Below are positions 20,301 to 31,639 of a DNA stretch of 64,000 nucleotides, piece after piece. Origin of the DNA: Tetrastigma voinierianum (lineage: Eukaryota; Streptophyta; Magnoliopsida; Vitales; Vitaceae); NCBI GenBank assembly GCA_016808115.1, contig JAEQBH010002191.1, positions 806,001-870,000 on the forward strand, in the 5' to 3' direction. The notes under the pieces were generated by a model, which made no database searches, was not told the DNA's origin, and saw nothing but the letters and a program-made list of their open reading frames with translations. Position numbers and translations under genes: made by a program. Every line of letters begins with the position of its first letter. Position 1 is the first letter of the stretch.

Positions 20301-21660
20301 TGGTGAGTGGTCAGACACATGAGCAATTAAATTAAGAAGCTTAACCTGTGGAAAGAGATTTAACCAAGCACCAGAAGCCAAACAATGGGCCAAGTTTTTC
20401 CCCACCCATGTCAAGGCCCCTTTACCTCTTTCCCATGTAAAAGTGGTAACCCTTCAAGAGGGATGTCCATTAAACTACAATCACCACTTCCAAGCCTCCA
20501 AAGCCAAGCAGGATGCTCTACATTTCCTCTTTTATCTGACTCCTCAAGTAGATCGTTCATATCCTCTATCACACACCAGGGTAGCGACGAACGAGAGTGA
20601 AGGGATCGTGAGCAAGCCCTTAGTCTTAATCTCAACATCAACTTCTCTCCGACATACCATAGAAACCGGTCAGCCTCCATGTACCTCTGGCTTCATCTTC
20701 AATGTCTAAATCGATGTGATGTTGCGAGAAGCTCAAAATAGTTACTTTCTCCATAACATTCCAAAGAACAGCCATACCACCACCTCGACTTTCTCTGTCT
20801 ATTGCCATAGCATTATTAAAACCCAATTTTACTCTTAAACTTTCTATTTTATTACTATTAACTAGAGTTTCAAACAAAAACACAACCATGGGCCTGTGAG
20901 TTTTCACCAACTCACTAAGGGCATGAACTGCATGGGCTTGACCCGTAACTCTACAAGCCCCATTTAAGGCAAATCATCAGGATGCGTCATTCCACAAGTC
21001 CCGCTTAATAAAAGTCCTCAGGTATTTGATGTAGAAGAATTTTGCTTATCTTCAATTTCAAAACTGGGTTTATCGAGAGCCATACTATAACTTGGGCCTC
21101 CAAGCCTGGCCCAACCTTCCTTCTCTTCCTTTTGGCAATTAATTCTAGGCCTACCTCCTCATCCACCACACTTAAACTTAAGTTTTTCTCGCCCTCAGCC
21201 ACATCTCTATATCCGCAGACGTTCCTCATTCTCAGCCGCCAAATTCTCCTTCTATAGGAATTGCCTGAGTTTCCTTTTCTATCACAACTCCAACTCTTCC
21301 CCTTTTAGAGATTGCATTCCAATAGAACACCTTCTCTAACTGGTGACCTTGATTGGTACGTAACCAAGGATTGAATCCCGGTCTTGTATTCCGACAAACT
21401 AGAGCTTTGAGCCATGCTCCCCAGCCATGAGTAATCTCTTCTTCTAGAACAGTGAACAACTTAGAGCAAAACCGATCTGAGTGCCCTAAGCAACCACATA
21501 TGAAATAGAAAAGACTAAGTCTTTCATATTTAAAGGAAACAAAGAACCAATCACATTTAGGATTCCTTATTCGTTTCCCACGCTCCAATGGAGGTCGAAC
21601 GCCCATGGAAACACATAATTGCATATAACCATTATTACTTCTCATGTTATTCTTGTTACC
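17344..21660 (-). mobile_element. L1-type LINE with RNase H, minus strand
   Basis: Minus-strand order: ORF1 zinc-knuckle piece (21684-21232), endonuclease (20910-20193), reverse transcriptase (19787-18240), RNase H (17990-17390), then a 14-base poly(A) (plus-strand T run 17344-17357). This is the full order of a plant L1 element that carries RNase H. The 5' end lies near 21600-21690 inside or at the start of ORF1 and is not sharply defined. I looked for a target duplication of the sequence left of the poly(T) near the 5' end and found none. Stops and frameshifts in every domain make it non-autonomous. Confidence 0.88.
17390..20910 (-). pseudogene. LINE ORF2: endonuclease, reverse transcriptase, RNase H
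   Basis: ORF2 makes the enzyme that nicks target DNA and copies the LINE RNA into it. Visible parts in order: endonuclease with GFNNAMAIDRESRGGGMAVLW (split here as GFNNAMAIDR and GGGMAVLW, about 20840-20760), PWCVIEDMNDLL (about 20580) and the end motif SDHSPILL (about 20315); reverse transcriptase with GPGGFKPAFYQWFW (19650), CLIPKLEKPKSMQHY (19510), DVAFKIDISKAYDKIDW (19270) and LRQGDPWSPYLF (19070); the thumb/post-RT region PTYYMSTFMLP to GGMDFRDLHCFS (18590-18420); RNase H with KCNIDVTVFHEEGKSSWGI and GLREALSWIK (17850-17640). The catalytic DD of the palm (normally an F-A-DD box, expected near 18930) falls in a region with frame changes (RVSHILFADDSLFFFR type sequence is readable near 18935). 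Frames are broken at several places. Confidence 0.88.
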
Positions 21661-21684
21661 TGGATCATCTGATCTTCGGGGCAT
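21232..21684 (-). pseudogene. LINE ORF1 C-terminal part with CCHC zinc knuckle
   Basis: Contains PKCDWFFVSFKYERLSLFY followed by a CCHC knuckle, CGCLGHSDRFC, in an open frame. This pattern is the nucleic-acid-binding C-terminal half of plant L1 ORF1 proteins (DUF4283/zf-CCHC type). The first residue of the knuckle context is FICGC, giving C-x2-C-x4-H-x4-C. The N-terminal half is absent, consistent with 5' truncation of the LINE. The first about 20 codons of the open frame are not LINE-like and may belong to the flanking sequence. Confidence 0.75.
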
Positions 21685-21689
21685 CAGCA

Positions 21690-23797
21690 GAGCGACGTGA
21701 ACCTACAAAAAGAGAAAAGGGGGTCAGCGGTGATGTGCTAACCGCCTCTCCGATGATTAAGTCATCCAAATGATGGAGAAGATGAAGAAGAAATTCTATA
21801 TAGTTAGGATTGCATACCTTTCCCTCGTAGGGAGTTTTTGTTTTATACTTGAATTTCTCCTTGATTCTTGGAAAGTTAATCTTGTGATTTTAGCGATAGA
21901 ATCTCTCTTTCCTTATCAGAGACCAATTCTCCATGATTTTTGGAGAGATAATATCATGAATTTAATGATAAAATTTACCTTTCCTTATCAAAGACTAGTT
22001 CTCCCTTATTAAGGATTAATGTTTTAAGATGTACTAGATTGGGATATTATGAGATCCATGGATAAATATCTTGCATGCGATTAGACTGGCCGATTATAGG
22101 ATTCTCTTACTTCGCACTAGATGCAGTCTTCCTCCGATTAGTTCATGTATGGTCTCTAATGTAAATGCATCATTTCAGTCGTATTGGGATTTGAATCTAA
22201 TAATCATATAGATGCTAGGCCATTGAGTAGTGGATCTTGGGCCCAAAATCCATGGTACTCACAATGCCCTTTTTTTCCTGACTGGAATATCATGTCTTTT
22301 TAGGCAGCACATTTCTATGCTTTAAGGTCTATATAGTACGGAAATTGGAGGTGACACGCATATGTTCTGATGCGCATATTACTAGAAAATTCTGTGTTTT
22401 CGATGATGTATTTAATGCGCCTTTTGAAATCTCGCTCCTATATATGTGGTGGTGACTCAGAAAAATCTATTGAATTTCCAACGGATTCCTCTTCCGTTAG
22501 CTTGTCCCTCTATCGTGAATTCATCTCTCGACAAACAAGGTGGAATAATGGTAGATGGAGACTTCAAACTCACCCATTCGCCTTTATGGATATATTATGT
22601 GCTCTGAAGATCTATCGCTTGTGTCGAATCTTAAATAGGTGTCCTAGATGGAAGGCCTAACTATGCCAACGTCATCTTTTCAGAGCTCTTTGTTGGGTTT
22701 TGCGTGGATCAGCCAGAGGTCATGGACGAGGGGCCTGATTATGCTATTGCCCTTCTTTCAGAGTTCTACGCTGGGGCTAGGTGCCTTTTGGGGTTGCGGC
22801 AGCCGAGGTGCAAAGCTGAGAGGAAGGGAGATTTCAAGCAAGATAATGTAGATTCTTCAAGTCTCGATTTTCCCTTCTTTTCCTCTCCTCCTTCCTTCAC
22901 CTCTTCTTTTTCTTTCTTTCCTTTCTCGATTCCTTTTTTCTTCGTAATTAGCCTGGTATGTTTACCTGGATATTCTTGTAATGGATCCACCAAGGTTGCT
23001 TGGATATGTTTGTTTTGGCTTTAATGTAACTATTGACGCATTTTGGCATATTTTAATAAGATTGGTTTTCAGGCATACTAATGCATCGAATTTTCTATTT
23101 CCCATTCTTTCTTCGTATCCTGGCTAGAGGAGCTAATCATCAAAAGTTGGGCTCTCTCGAGAATCCCCTATTGGTTTTCAAGATGAGTTTCATATCTTCA
23201 GCATGATCGGGTCGCTAAGCTCTTCTTGGTTAACAGGCCCGAGCTATTTTGATAGACAAGCCTAGGGGCCCACCAGCCAAACAGATCTAGGCCCACAAGG
23301 CTCTTTTTTTTTTTTTTTTCTGTGTCCTAGAAGGTGAAACGTTTTGCCAATACAAAGCGTTGGGGGAAGGAGCATGTCTCTCAATATTATATCGATCCAT
23401 CGACGCACACGCGCCCGTACATGCCTTACCCTATATACAGTAGGTCCCAAGTCACTTTCATACTATTCAGAAATATTTTGCTTGAAAGCCCTCTGCACTT
23501 CTGCAGCACTCCTAAAGTTTTCAAGAACTGAGCTATCTGTGTAGAATCCTCTCACTCGTTATCTCCCCGTGGGTTTTGCTTTGATTTTGACTTGCTTATG
23601 TGGGTCAGTCTGTCGTTGCCTTTACTCATATCCATGTCTTTCCAAAGCCGCCATAGGCTTTCGACCGGAACTCACGCTGCTCAGATGCACCCAAGCCTAG
23701 GGGTATCCCAATAGGCTTTGTAAAACTTCAGGGTTTTTAGTCTTGCTATTGCTTTGGTAGGATATTGTCGAGTTAATATCTCCCTATTTTTCATCGT
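21690..23797. other. probable 3' LTR/promoter side of the large Tat element
   Basis: No coding sequence recognised. It lies where the 3' LTR of the minus-strand Tat element (gag at 41.9 kb, pol end at 27.8 kb) should be, and directly upstream of the plus-strand ORF at 23.8 kb. Near 23430 CCCTATATACAG is a plausible TATA element for a plus-strand transcript, about 375 bases before the ORF start. A T18 run at 23303-23320 is the longest homopyrimidine tract. LTR ends could not be fixed because the 5' LTR partner is missing. Confidence 0.35.
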
Positions 23798-26700
23798 TTG
23801 CTTGCAGAATGGCGAAAGGTCAAGAGGAGAATTCCACCAATCAGGTTGGGCGCTGGAGAGGACCCAACTGAGAGCTTGCCTTCTACAAGCAGCCTTGTCT
23901 CTTCTATGTCAATGGAAGAGTTGAGGTTCTTTTTCCATATTCCCAACAGCATTAGTTTAGAATTATCGACTACCTCTGCCCCTTAACCGTAGAGAAGCAT
24001 ATAATGTCGTATATTTTTACTCTGGGGATAGTCATAATGATTATGATTACTACCCAAAAAGAGTTGTTTAATACCTTTAACACTTTATGTTTTAAGCACT
24101 TTTTGTGTAGTAATTGGCCTAATTAACTCTCATAATGCATGGGCAGACTCCAAAGAATGCTACTAATTAGTGTTTGTAGCAAGTTTTGTTGTTTTTGAAG
24201 GTCATATATCTTTAAGATAGTGGATCCAGCTCGCTAATGAAGAAACTAATTAGAACTCAAAGTCATGGTAACTAGGAAGCTATAAAACATAAAGCAGAAA
24301 GTCTACCTACAATTTCGCAAGTAACCCATAAGCTCCCACTCCCTCGACTTCACAAAGCCATAATTTTCACAATGTGAAATTTCTTGCGAATTTACTTGCC
24401 ATTCTTTTTTACTTTTTGTCTCTTTTTTTATTTCTTCCCAAATTCTCCCTATGTAATAGTGTTTTATTTGTATCTTTTGGTAATTTGTAATGAGTTTGGT
24501 GGTATGAAACACCCCAAAAACAAGAGTTTGTATTCAGATTTCGATATCCAATAAAGCTTACGTAGGAAGCTTCTTATTTTCTGTCATTTTCTCTCTTCCC
24601 TTTCTCGACAACCAAACAACCTCTAAGAAGAGGAAGAGCGGCTAAAACCTTAGTTTCCTTGGAGTAAAGGAAACTGGGTGAAGGTTCCGGATGAAAAGGT
24701 GTGGGTTTTCCATGTTTTAAAGGAGGTATTTTCCGCCATTAATGGTTTCTTTTCAAACATTAGTTTTAATCCCTTCGGGTTACCTTGAATGATCCGTATA
24801 AGATTTTGGGTTCATTGGATGCTTATTGCTAGATCCATTGACATTCATTAGTTATCATCATAGGTTATTGGAAATTGATTCAAGGATGTTTTTATTTCCT
24901 TCCCAGTCTAGGTTCGATCCTTTGATTCACCTTGAATGGATTTAGTATTTAGTAAGCTCTCAGGGCTCATTGGATGCTTATCGCTAGATCCAGTGATGTT
25001 CATCGGTTATCATTTATGTACCATTTGGAAGGTGGAGTCAAGGAGATCATTATTTCACTTGTCTGAGACCATTAATGGGAAGCAAAACCATTTTCAAGGA
25101 TATTTATGTAGGGTCCAGTTATTATAGCCTAAACCGAGCCAGGTCGGGAGATAACTATATGTTATCCTCCCAATGCGAGAAAAAGACCTACAAACCCTCC
25201 TTTTGCTAAGGAACACGAAACCTAGTATTTGACAACTCCCGAGGACTATTTTCATGTTTTAGTAAATTTTTATTTTAGGTTTAATCCACGAAATCCTAAC
25301 ATCCTAATCCAAATATCCAAAATGAAATCACTAGTGTAAGCCTAATTGTAAGTCATTCCCACGAAGAAAACCCATCCTTGTGGATGATCCTATTGCCGCT
25401 ATACTATAGTAGCAATGCTACGGTAGTATGAGGTATTAGGTTATAAATTTTGTTGATTTAGAATACCACGAGACTCTGAATCTTCAGCTTCCTGTTTCAT
25501 CATTGTTGAAACAGTTTCTACATGTCTCTCGGGCACCTCCTGCGCTTATCCATTCGAAAGCTATTCGGATTTTGATGAGTTGCAGTGTGCTCAACCTCCT
25601 CTACGGGTTGGACATCTCTCTAGTGAAGATTTGTTTTGTTTATATCTCTTTGAAGCTTGGAATTTGAGGTAGGTTGTCGATGTTCGCCCACAATCCAAGG
25701 CTTCAATTAGTAGCTTGAGCTCCCAGGCTCCCTAAGACTGAGGAAAAGGGGGTTGTCCTAGTCAGGGGCACTTGGTATGAGACACTCGACTCTCTCGGGC
25801 TTCCCTTTAACGTGAATCAATCTCTAATGTTCCCAAGTTCCTTTTAGCTAGGTTGCAATTCATGCTAGATGGATTGTGTACTAACGTACCTCTGTTTTCT
25901 TGATGTCGTTTAGACAAGCGTAGGCAAGGCCGGCTAGTAAACTAGATTGAGAAGGCTGGTCTAGAGAACATTAGGTGACTACTTAAGATAACAGAGGCAG
26001 AGCGTAACCATGAGCTTCTGCTGACGGTGAAGAATTTACGAGAGTTAGGCGGTAGCCCTTTCCCTTATATTATCTCCATCGTTCCGCTCATCGCCTATTA
26101 AGGTCATTAAGGGGGAGCATTTCGTTCTTGCCAATCTCCTTAAGTTGGTCCTAGGTAACTACGTCTCGAGTGACCCTGTTGGGGGCGGATGGGCCGCTAC
26201 AAGGACCTTAGTGAGACCAACCTGTGTTACCCAGCCTCAGAGTCCACGGCCTACCCCCCTGCCGACAAAGAAAAGTGAGACGAGGGTTCGGCAATCAAAG
26301 ACAGTTGCGGCCGGGTTTGAAGGTTTTGTAGATTGGACGGGAGTAGCCGATAGTGAGCCCACTGAGGAAGAAGAAATGTTTAGCCTTCTTCTTTGCAGGT
26401 TTCTTGCAAGGAGGCATAAGCGTGCAACTCTAGAGGGCACTAAGTTCACGGAAGAGCGACCTGACAGGTCTCCTTCGGGTGAGGGGCTCAAAGGAGCTGG
26501 GCCATGAATGTGATGGAATCCCAATTACGGCTTCCAACGATCCAACTAGCTTAAGGGAGTTTGCTTAGAATAAGGTTAATACACCTGCAGAAGGGGTTGG
26601 TGCCAGGCCCTCTAAGTGTTAAAGAGGTTGGAATGGGTGCCCCATAAAGGGTAGTTACCGCTCCAGCACCGCCCAAGCCTATCGGCGCTGAACCAAGAAA

Positions 26701-27500
26701 GAAACAGCTGCTTGACTGGGTATTAGTAAGCACGTATGTTTATATAGGGGTTCATCGATGGATATGAGTGGCTCCATATGTCAGGGCGATCTTGAAAATT
26801 GTCGATCTATTTGGATCCCCTAACCCGGGAGAGATCTTTTGTTATGCACATGCGCGACCTTTATCCGAATTACTTCTGGATACCCATGGCAGCCCACTCA
26901 AAGCAATATACCATTATGCTTCCTGTTTATATGGATAAAGAGGACTTCCATTTAATGGTAGATGATAGGATCTTTCATCATGACCTGACTTCACTTGGAA
27001 ATTAATTTGAACTATTGGTACAATTTTTAGCACATGACTATTAGTTGTGTAGTAATTTTCTTCTAACTCATGTTCTTTTTAAGGTACATGACGACCATCA
27101 GATATGGCCGCCAATCTGAGAGTTCCAATCCTCTTAGATAGTGTAGAAAAACTACGACTTTATGTCCCCAGGTAACCGCATCTTCGGATATAAGCACTTC
27201 TCTGGCCAAGGTTAAATCTTCGTCTAAGCATTAGGAGAGAGAGGCCAAAGATGGTGCGACAAACGTTATCCGAGTATAGAAAGAAAGAGACGAGGCCAAG
27301 CAAGAAGCAGTGTGATGCAATTGACTCTGGCCGTGAGATGCCAAAGCTATATGGTAAAGTCAATTTGACTAAGGCCTAAATTCTTTAGCTGGAAGAGAGC
27401 GAGCATAGGTTAGAGGTTGAGTTCCCTTTGTATAGGCGGGGTGCTTTGTGTAGAGGCTGAGCAACGGGCCGAGAGGATGGCAACCATGTCTAGAGGATGC
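23798..27500 (+). pseudogene. extra ORF antisense to pol in a Tat element (PF04195-like)
   Basis: Plus strand, broken by stops, frame changes and one insertion. Part 1 (23810-24030): MAKGQEEN-type start and SSLVSSMSMEELRFF, LELS, VVYF. Part 2 (25470-27490): LQLPVSSLLKQFLH, APPALIHSKAIRILM, SCSVLNLLYGLDISL, GVVLVRGTWYET, then DWTGVADSEPTEEEEM (26320), FYPNYFW-type YPNYFWIPMAAHSKQY (26863), FHLMVDDRIFHHD (26950), and a coiled-coil-like ERDEAKQEA near 27290. These words, in this order, match the 'putative gypsy type transposon' proteins (PF04195) that plant Tat elements carry downstream of pol, often in antisense. Here pol is on the minus strand and ends at 27780, so the ORF is antisense and tail-to-tail with pol. 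Its function is unknown. Confidence 0.75.
24035..25465. repeat. 1.4-kb insertion inside the antisense ORF
   Basis: The conserved protein breaks off near 24030 and resumes near 25475, so about 1.4 kb does not belong to it. The insert is A/T-rich and non-coding. It contains two diverged direct copies (24805-24888 and 24957-25046) of a TTCATTGGATGCTTATTGC-like segment, so it has an internal duplication of about 150 bp. I recognise no family, TIR or LTR pair. It could instead be an expanded linker, but the loss of only a few codons at the join favours insertion. Confidence 0.5.
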
Positions 27501-27501
27501 T

Positions 27502-27705
27502 AGCCGAACAACAACCGTATCTGGACTTTTTGATGCCAGTCGAACAACGACCGTATCTGGACATTTAGATGTCAACCGAACAACAACTGTATCTGGACTT
27601 TAAGCTTGCCAGTCTGACAACAACCATATCTGGATTTTTAGATGACAACTGAACAATAACCATTTCTTGATTTTTAGATGCCCAGTAGGACAGTAGTATC
27701 TAGTC
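27502..27705 (+). repeat. 37-bp minisatellite in the Tat 3' region
   Basis: About five and a half diverged units with the core CGAACAACAACCGTATCTGG, followed by ACTTTTTGATG, spaced about 37 bases apart (27504, 27541, 27577, 27615, 27652). It lies between the antisense ORF end and the pol end. Tandem repeats in the 3' non-coding region are a known property of Tat/Ogre-type elements. Confidence 0.88.
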
Positions 27706-27779
27706 TTTTATAAAGAAGTAAATGTAGGTTTTTTAAGAGGCAATGTGTAAAGGATAATCTTTTATTGATGATAACTTCC

Positions 27780-28106
27780 TCAAATAATACACTACTGATA
27801 ATACTTCTTAAGGTGCATGGAATTCCACATTTTGGGAACAACAGTCTTGTCTGGCCTTCTCAGTGCGTAAGAACCAGTTGTCCCTACTCGAACCATTGTG
27901 TATGATCCTTCCCAATAGGTTTGGAACTTCCTGTCCGCTGGGTTAGCTGTGTTTTCAAAAACCTTTCTTAAGACTAGCTCCATAGCTTTGAATGTACGCA
28001 GCTTTACACGCCGGTTATGCGAAACGCCCCTTCTGCGGTATGATGCTGCAGCGTCTGACTAAACCCGATATTAAATGGGTCGTGTCAGGAAGTCTTTGAT
28101 TATGGG
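27780..28106 (-). pseudogene. pol: Tat integrase C-terminal end, severed part
   Basis: Minus strand: NRRVKLRTFKAMELVLRKVF, then NPADRKFQTYWEGSYTMVRV, GSYALRRPDKTVVP and finally MWNSMHLKKYYQ before a stop. This is the SH3-like C-terminal tail of Tat-lineage integrase, which ends pol. The rest of the integrase lies at 37405-38080; the two pieces are separated by the 28114-37399 element. With that insert and one copy of the short flanking repeat left out, the same reading frame runs across the join, although two stop codons remain in the severed part. The tail is otherwise the best preserved segment of this element. Confidence 0.85.
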
Positions 28107-28111
28107 CGATG
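28107..28111. repeat. candidate target site duplication, left copy
   Basis: CGATG here and CGGTG at 37400-37404 flank the nested element with one mismatch. Two bases (TT) lie between this copy and the LTR start TGTAACG. Confidence 0.5.
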
Positions 28112-28113
28112 TT

Positions 28114-30087
28114 TGTAACGATTCAGTTCAAATGGTAGGCATCCCGGGTTCTGAAGGATGACGCCTCCATCTGTATGTGAGGCGAAGCGGTGTGTAGCCA
28201 AAACGATGCGGTGACTACCGTCGGCCGCGAGGAATCTGAGTGGATGTCGGGTTGCAGCGCCACTTGAAAATGAGGCGAGTCTCCTGCTGTGCGGGAGCTC
28301 TACCCCGAGAAAACATCCACTGCATAAACTGTCCCAATCAACAATCACATGAGTAAAAGCGACCTCTTGGGCCCATAATACGATACTCGTCACAATATAT
28401 CCAAACTATATCCGATAGTTTCAAAGGTTAATAAACTACTCTTATCTGACATACATTAAAATGAAAAGCATTCCTAATACATGTATACAATGTGACACGA
28501 AAGCCACATCGGCTTTCTAAGCGACCTCAAGGACGAACCGTCTCTCGCCATTCCACATTGCACAGCCAAAGGGGGTCCCACGACAGGTGAGCTAAAGCTC
28601 GGTGGGAGAATGCCACAGTATTTCACTCACCACTAAGTGCGGTCTGATGTTAAGTAAACCGCATTCAAGCAAATGCATGATCCTACTTGAATGTCTACAT
28701 GACAACTTCCGGATCCGAGTCCTCCGCAGGCTCTCTCACACTCGCCTAAGCCTCGTATGAGAATTATTATATTTATTTATTTGTTTGGACAACCTTGATG
28801 TGTATATATCAATTGGGCGCTCAGAATGATTGATATATTGAATTGTTTGTGGACTACCTGGATGAATATCGATTGGGCCGCCAGTATGTATGTTTTTAGA
28901 CAACGCAGACCATTTCTACAGACTGTCTAGAGTACACTAACTCCTATAGTCCTAGGATGTTCCGGTGCATATGGAATACATGTGCCAATTCAATCGATCT
29001 AATTAGCGTGTAAATATATAAGCATGCATATGTTACAAAGCATTCAATTCACACAATCATGTCATGTAAATTCTCATTCATTCATCAATTATTCTTTGGG
29101 CTAATGATCAAACACGAGCAATTTAATTTAAATCACTCGACCAACCCGTATTTTCACAAAAATATATTTTTATGAACAATCCCAAGGCAGTAAAACCACA
29201 GGGTTCTGATCCCCACCTCAACAAGTCATCGGTTCGCCTTGTGAACCCGCATCTCCGCAGCCATTTCGGCCTCATCCAAATCAATCCATGATTCCTTATA
29301 ATTATGCTATTAAAGACCCAGCGGTCCCTCACCGGTTGCGGTGCACTCACATTAGTGATAAATCAAATCAATTCGGTTTGAGCTTTGGGACCCGATCGGC
29401 CAAACTGTTGGCCCTCGTCAGCAGAAAACATTTACAAAGTGCTTAAAAGAGAATAATAAAGTAGGGAGAAACCCCTACCTCTAGGGATTTGAAGAAACTT
29501 CCTATCCAGGTATCCACCTTGAAACCTAAGCGTGGCGATTCTTCTTGCTTGTCTAGAAGGCAGCTGCGACGGTTGGATCGCGTGTATTTCTAGAGAGAAG
29601 TTCTCTCTCTCTCTAAAATCCTCTCAAAAATGGCTAATGTAAGAAAATTCTGCATCTCACGTTTTGGCTTGTGTCTTAAGGAGGGAGACGGCACTATTCC
29701 CTATTTTGGCTTTATTCTCATTAAAACAAATCCTAAAATGACCATTATGTCTCTTTTGCAAGAATGATATTAGCGCTATGATTGTTATTTCATCATTTTT
29801 ACCTTTCATACCACTTGTAATTTTTGTAATTACATGCTATATGTGCCTTCCGTCGCATCGAAGTTCACGGCACGAACACGATGTCTCGAAAAGCGTGCCA
29901 ACCGCGGAGCTATCTCGAAATATTATGAAATTTGCGTGCTAACTAAATTTCGCGAGACGATTGACGGTGCCAATCCGTTTAAATCGTCCGAGTCACAGAG
30001 AAATTAATTACAGTTTTTAATCAAAATTACAATTTTATAATCAATTAAGTTGCCATTTTCCATAAATTAGATTTCTCGGGTCATACA
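28114..30087 (-). mobile_element. 3' LTR of the nested chromovirus-like element
   Basis: 1974 bp, TGTAACG...TCATACA on the plus strand. It is collinear with 35412-37399 but clearly diverged, with many 1-5 base indels; by eye roughly 85 percent identity in the best parts. It starts on the minus strand TGTATGACCCGAGAAATC, a start typical of Tekay/Del-type plant chromovirus LTRs. A polypurine tract abuts it on the internal side, which fixes the orientation. It contains 2-3 copies of a 60-bp repeat at 28781-28905. Confidence 0.9.
28781..28905. repeat. 60-bp tandem repeat in the 3' LTR
   Basis: Units built from TTGTTTGTGGAC...GATGAATATC...ATTGGGCCG words. The 5' LTR has one more unit (36001-36190), so copy number changed after insertion or during replication. 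Confidence 0.75.
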
Positions 30088-30098
30088 TTCTCCCCACT
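30088..30098 (-). other. polypurine tract of the nested element
   Basis: AGTGGGGAGAA on the minus strand immediately before the 3' LTR start TGTATGACCC. In this family it primes plus-strand DNA synthesis. Confidence 0.7.
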
Positions 30099-30539
30099 CG
30101 CCAAAGGAATTTCGTCCGAAGTCGGAACCAATCTAATCGCTCACATGCATATGCAACATGCATTCTACCATGCATATAAACTCGTCATTTAATTATTAAA
30201 TATTGGAACCATGTACGCTTCATCCTAAACAGAAGGATAGGTGGCGCATCATGTCCTCGCTCCCCACGTTGGCTCCTCCACTCCACGGTGCCGCCATAGC
30301 ACTCTCGCTAGCCTCGCGGTCTTGATCTAAAGCGATCACGGCTATCAAAATGCACCGCTGGTCCCCTCTCAGGTCCCATCGGTCAGCCTCGTCACATCAC
30401 GTCAGCTGGCGTAGGTTGGATGCAGGTATCTTCGGGCGTGGGGCGTGACCGCGCCATTGAGCGGCACGATCTTTGGCGGTAGCATTGCAGTGCCTTAGCG
30501 GTGCCTATCCTTCGAGTATCTCGAGTTCCAATAACCCTC

Positions 30540-31030
30540 GGCGATAACTTCCAGCGTTTGCAGACACGACCACTCCTGTCACGCGAGAAGGCGTGATCGT
30601 ATGGCTTCCCAGGGTCGGCGTCGATGCGTCTAAATGGCGCTTCTCTAGGCTCTGCGAGCGGGTGAGGAAGGTATTTGTCGTGTCAAGTTCACCTTCTCAA
30701 GGTGTCTCTAATCAGATAGGTTGCCTTGATGGAGCTCTCTCTCCCACCTCGGTCCATCTAATGAGCCTCATGGCCTCCAGTACAATGCCTGCCACAGTGC
30801 CATTCGGTATACTGATAACTATTGTTGTAGCGAGTTCCTTAAAACAAATCTTTCTTCCCAACGCCCCTTATGATCGGGACGCATGCTCGTAGCATGTCCT
30901 CTAACTATGTGCCTGTCCCATTTTTAACCCTACTGCAACCCTTCTTGGCGTTATGACTCGATGCTCCAAGGTCACGATCATGACAATCAATGGGCAAAAT
31001 TAACCTAGTTCATGTCATGAATGACATCCA
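30540..31030 (-). pseudogene. pol: integrase piece of the nested element
   Basis: Minus strand near 30905-30705 reads LEDMLRACV, then YNNSYQ, GGHEAH...MDRGG and LIRDTL, the order found in the second half of chromovirus (Tekay/Del-type) integrase: LEDMLRACV, EFAYNNSYQ, RSP...W and DL..T. It is full of frame changes. A degraded chromodomain-side tail may extend to about 30540. The catalytic DDE residues are not all readable. Confidence 0.65.
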
Positions 31031-31639
31031 TATCTTAGAGCCCTTCTTGAGCTCACCAACACCCAATTCAGCCATTTCTCATTGAGGTGTCTGACCTCAG
31101 TCACTCCGGAATTCACATCACTTTCGACTCTAAGTTTACGTGATAACCTGACGTTGTGTTTTCATTTCGAGCAACATAATTCTTCGGCTTACTCTTCAAA
31201 CCTATTATATTCTCACAGAAATTCGGGATATCTCCCCGGGTCTCTTACACCCTAACTCTAGGATTCTCACGAAGTTCTGAGCCCCTTTTTAGCTGTCTAC
31301 ACTCTAATTACTCGTCATTTCCTGAATCGAACTAAGAGTCTTCATTGGACGTAGTCTGAAGACAAACTGACCCTCACTCACGGTGGTGAATGGCCGTACC
31401 GTGTACCTACACTGGAGCTCGGCCTTAATGTTACGGAGTGCGACATAATGTGCCATCTTGTGTTTCACCCTATCCGAGGGTCCACCGTGAGCGAGAATCA
31501 GGAGGATCTACTCATAATCCGACCTATCGGTCGGCTCCACTACATCTAGGGAAGAACATCTATACAAGCTGCTGGGGCCTTAACCTCGCCCAGATCAATG
31601 TGGGTGTCGATTATGACTGCTTGGAGCTAAGGTCTCAGT

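Noticed and set aside
26145..26507. 120-codon open frame as a host gene
   Set aside because: It contains the DWTGVADSEPTEEEEM block of the Tat antisense ORF and is continuous with the blocks before and after it.
27502..27705. CRISPR-like array
   Set aside because: Units are diverged and directly adjacent without unique spacers, and the context is a plant retrotransposon; it is a minisatellite.
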